DNA from: Dirofilaria immitis
Taxonomy: Eukaryota; Nematoda; Chromadorea; Rhabditida; Onchocercidae
Direction of reading: 5' to 3'
DNA length: 64,000 nt
Assembly: GCA_024305405.1 (NCBI GenBank)
Contig: JAKNDB010000068.1
Location: 6,625,501-6,689,500 of the forward strand
Under the pieces are notes generated by a model. It made no database searches, was not told the origin of the DNA, and was given only the letters and a program-made list of their open reading frames with translations. Shown one piece after another: positions 63,901 through 64,000 of the stretch (position 1 is the first letter of the stretch; each line of letters starts with the position of its first letter). The position numbers and the translations under genes are program-made.

Positions 63901-64000
63901 CCGCTTACTCCATTTCCATCCATCATCACTACTATCGCCATCATTATCACCGCCATCAGAAAGATGATGAAATGGTTATATCGTTGTGTCTTCGTTGCTA

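Larger units (their letters stand above)
52463..64000. other. Gene-poor region upstream of BAZ2-like gene
   Basis: About 11.5 kb without a supportable gene. The first 1-2 kb should contain the BAZ2-like promoter. The region holds microsatellites (entries below), a purine-rich tract (about 54123-54195), A-runs of 12 or more (57378-57391, 57539-57553, 60009-60025) and imperfect triplet tracts (55560-55660, 57580-57720, 63915-63960). A minus-strand open frame at 61884-62120 (TWLKKELASGRNLCKVDRLRS…) has plausible composition but no domain or splice partners. An unrecognised 5' exon of the BAZ2-like gene cannot be excluded. Confidence 0.5.

Overview
The window is AT-rich animal DNA with short exons, introns ending in TTTCAG-like acceptors, and AG acceptors just upstream of several start codons that look like spliced-leader trans-splice sites. 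Gene content (GILT thiol reductase, nuo-4/NDUFA10-type complex I subunit, flt-1/BAZ2-type chromatin protein, MADF protein, DBF4) fits a nematode. A filarial (Onchocercidae) species is the best guess, because one intron holds two abutting fragments that look Wolbachia-derived. Genus and chromosome cannot be decided from the sequence alone.

Layout: 1-4400, no supportable gene; 4401-5638 (-), GILT-like thiol reductase in four exons; 5.6-13.5 kb, non-coding; 13469-15558 (-), SRR1-like protein; a 1.45-kb divergent intergenic region; 17012-22616 (+), MADF/BESS transcription-factor-like gene whose intron carries SCO1/SenC and PNPase fragments in opposite orientations; 25641-29412 (+), NDUFA10/NUO-4; 31743-32453 (+), small multipass membrane protein; about 33062-34125 (+), lineage-restricted unknown gene; 35194-37426 (+), DBF4 homologue; 37.4-41.6 kb, intergenic with a GC-richer, LTR-like patch; 41574-52462 (-), a roughly 25-exon BAZ2/toutatis-like gene (MBD/TAM, DDT, WHIM-like segments, two PHD modules, bromodomain) that hosts a 5.8S rRNA pseudogene and a strong 29-bp inverted repeat in introns; 52.5-64 kb, gene-poor with microsatellites.

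The genes do not form one pathway. SRR1-like and MADF genes are divergent and could share a promoter region; DBF4 and BAZ2 converge. BAZ2 (ISWI-type nucleosome remodelling) and DBF4 (Cdc7 kinase activation at origins) are both nuclear, NDUFA10 is mitochondrial and GILT is lysosomal or secreted.

The most pervasive observation is that at about a dozen places in six of the genes the conserved protein continues in the next reading frame, nearly always as if one base were missing from a short homopolymer, while splice phases and domains otherwise stay intact. This looks like homopolymer under-calling in the assembly rather than real pseudogenes, and an automatic annotation of this window would be badly broken by it. 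Exon coordinates given below are hand-read from splice consensus and phase.
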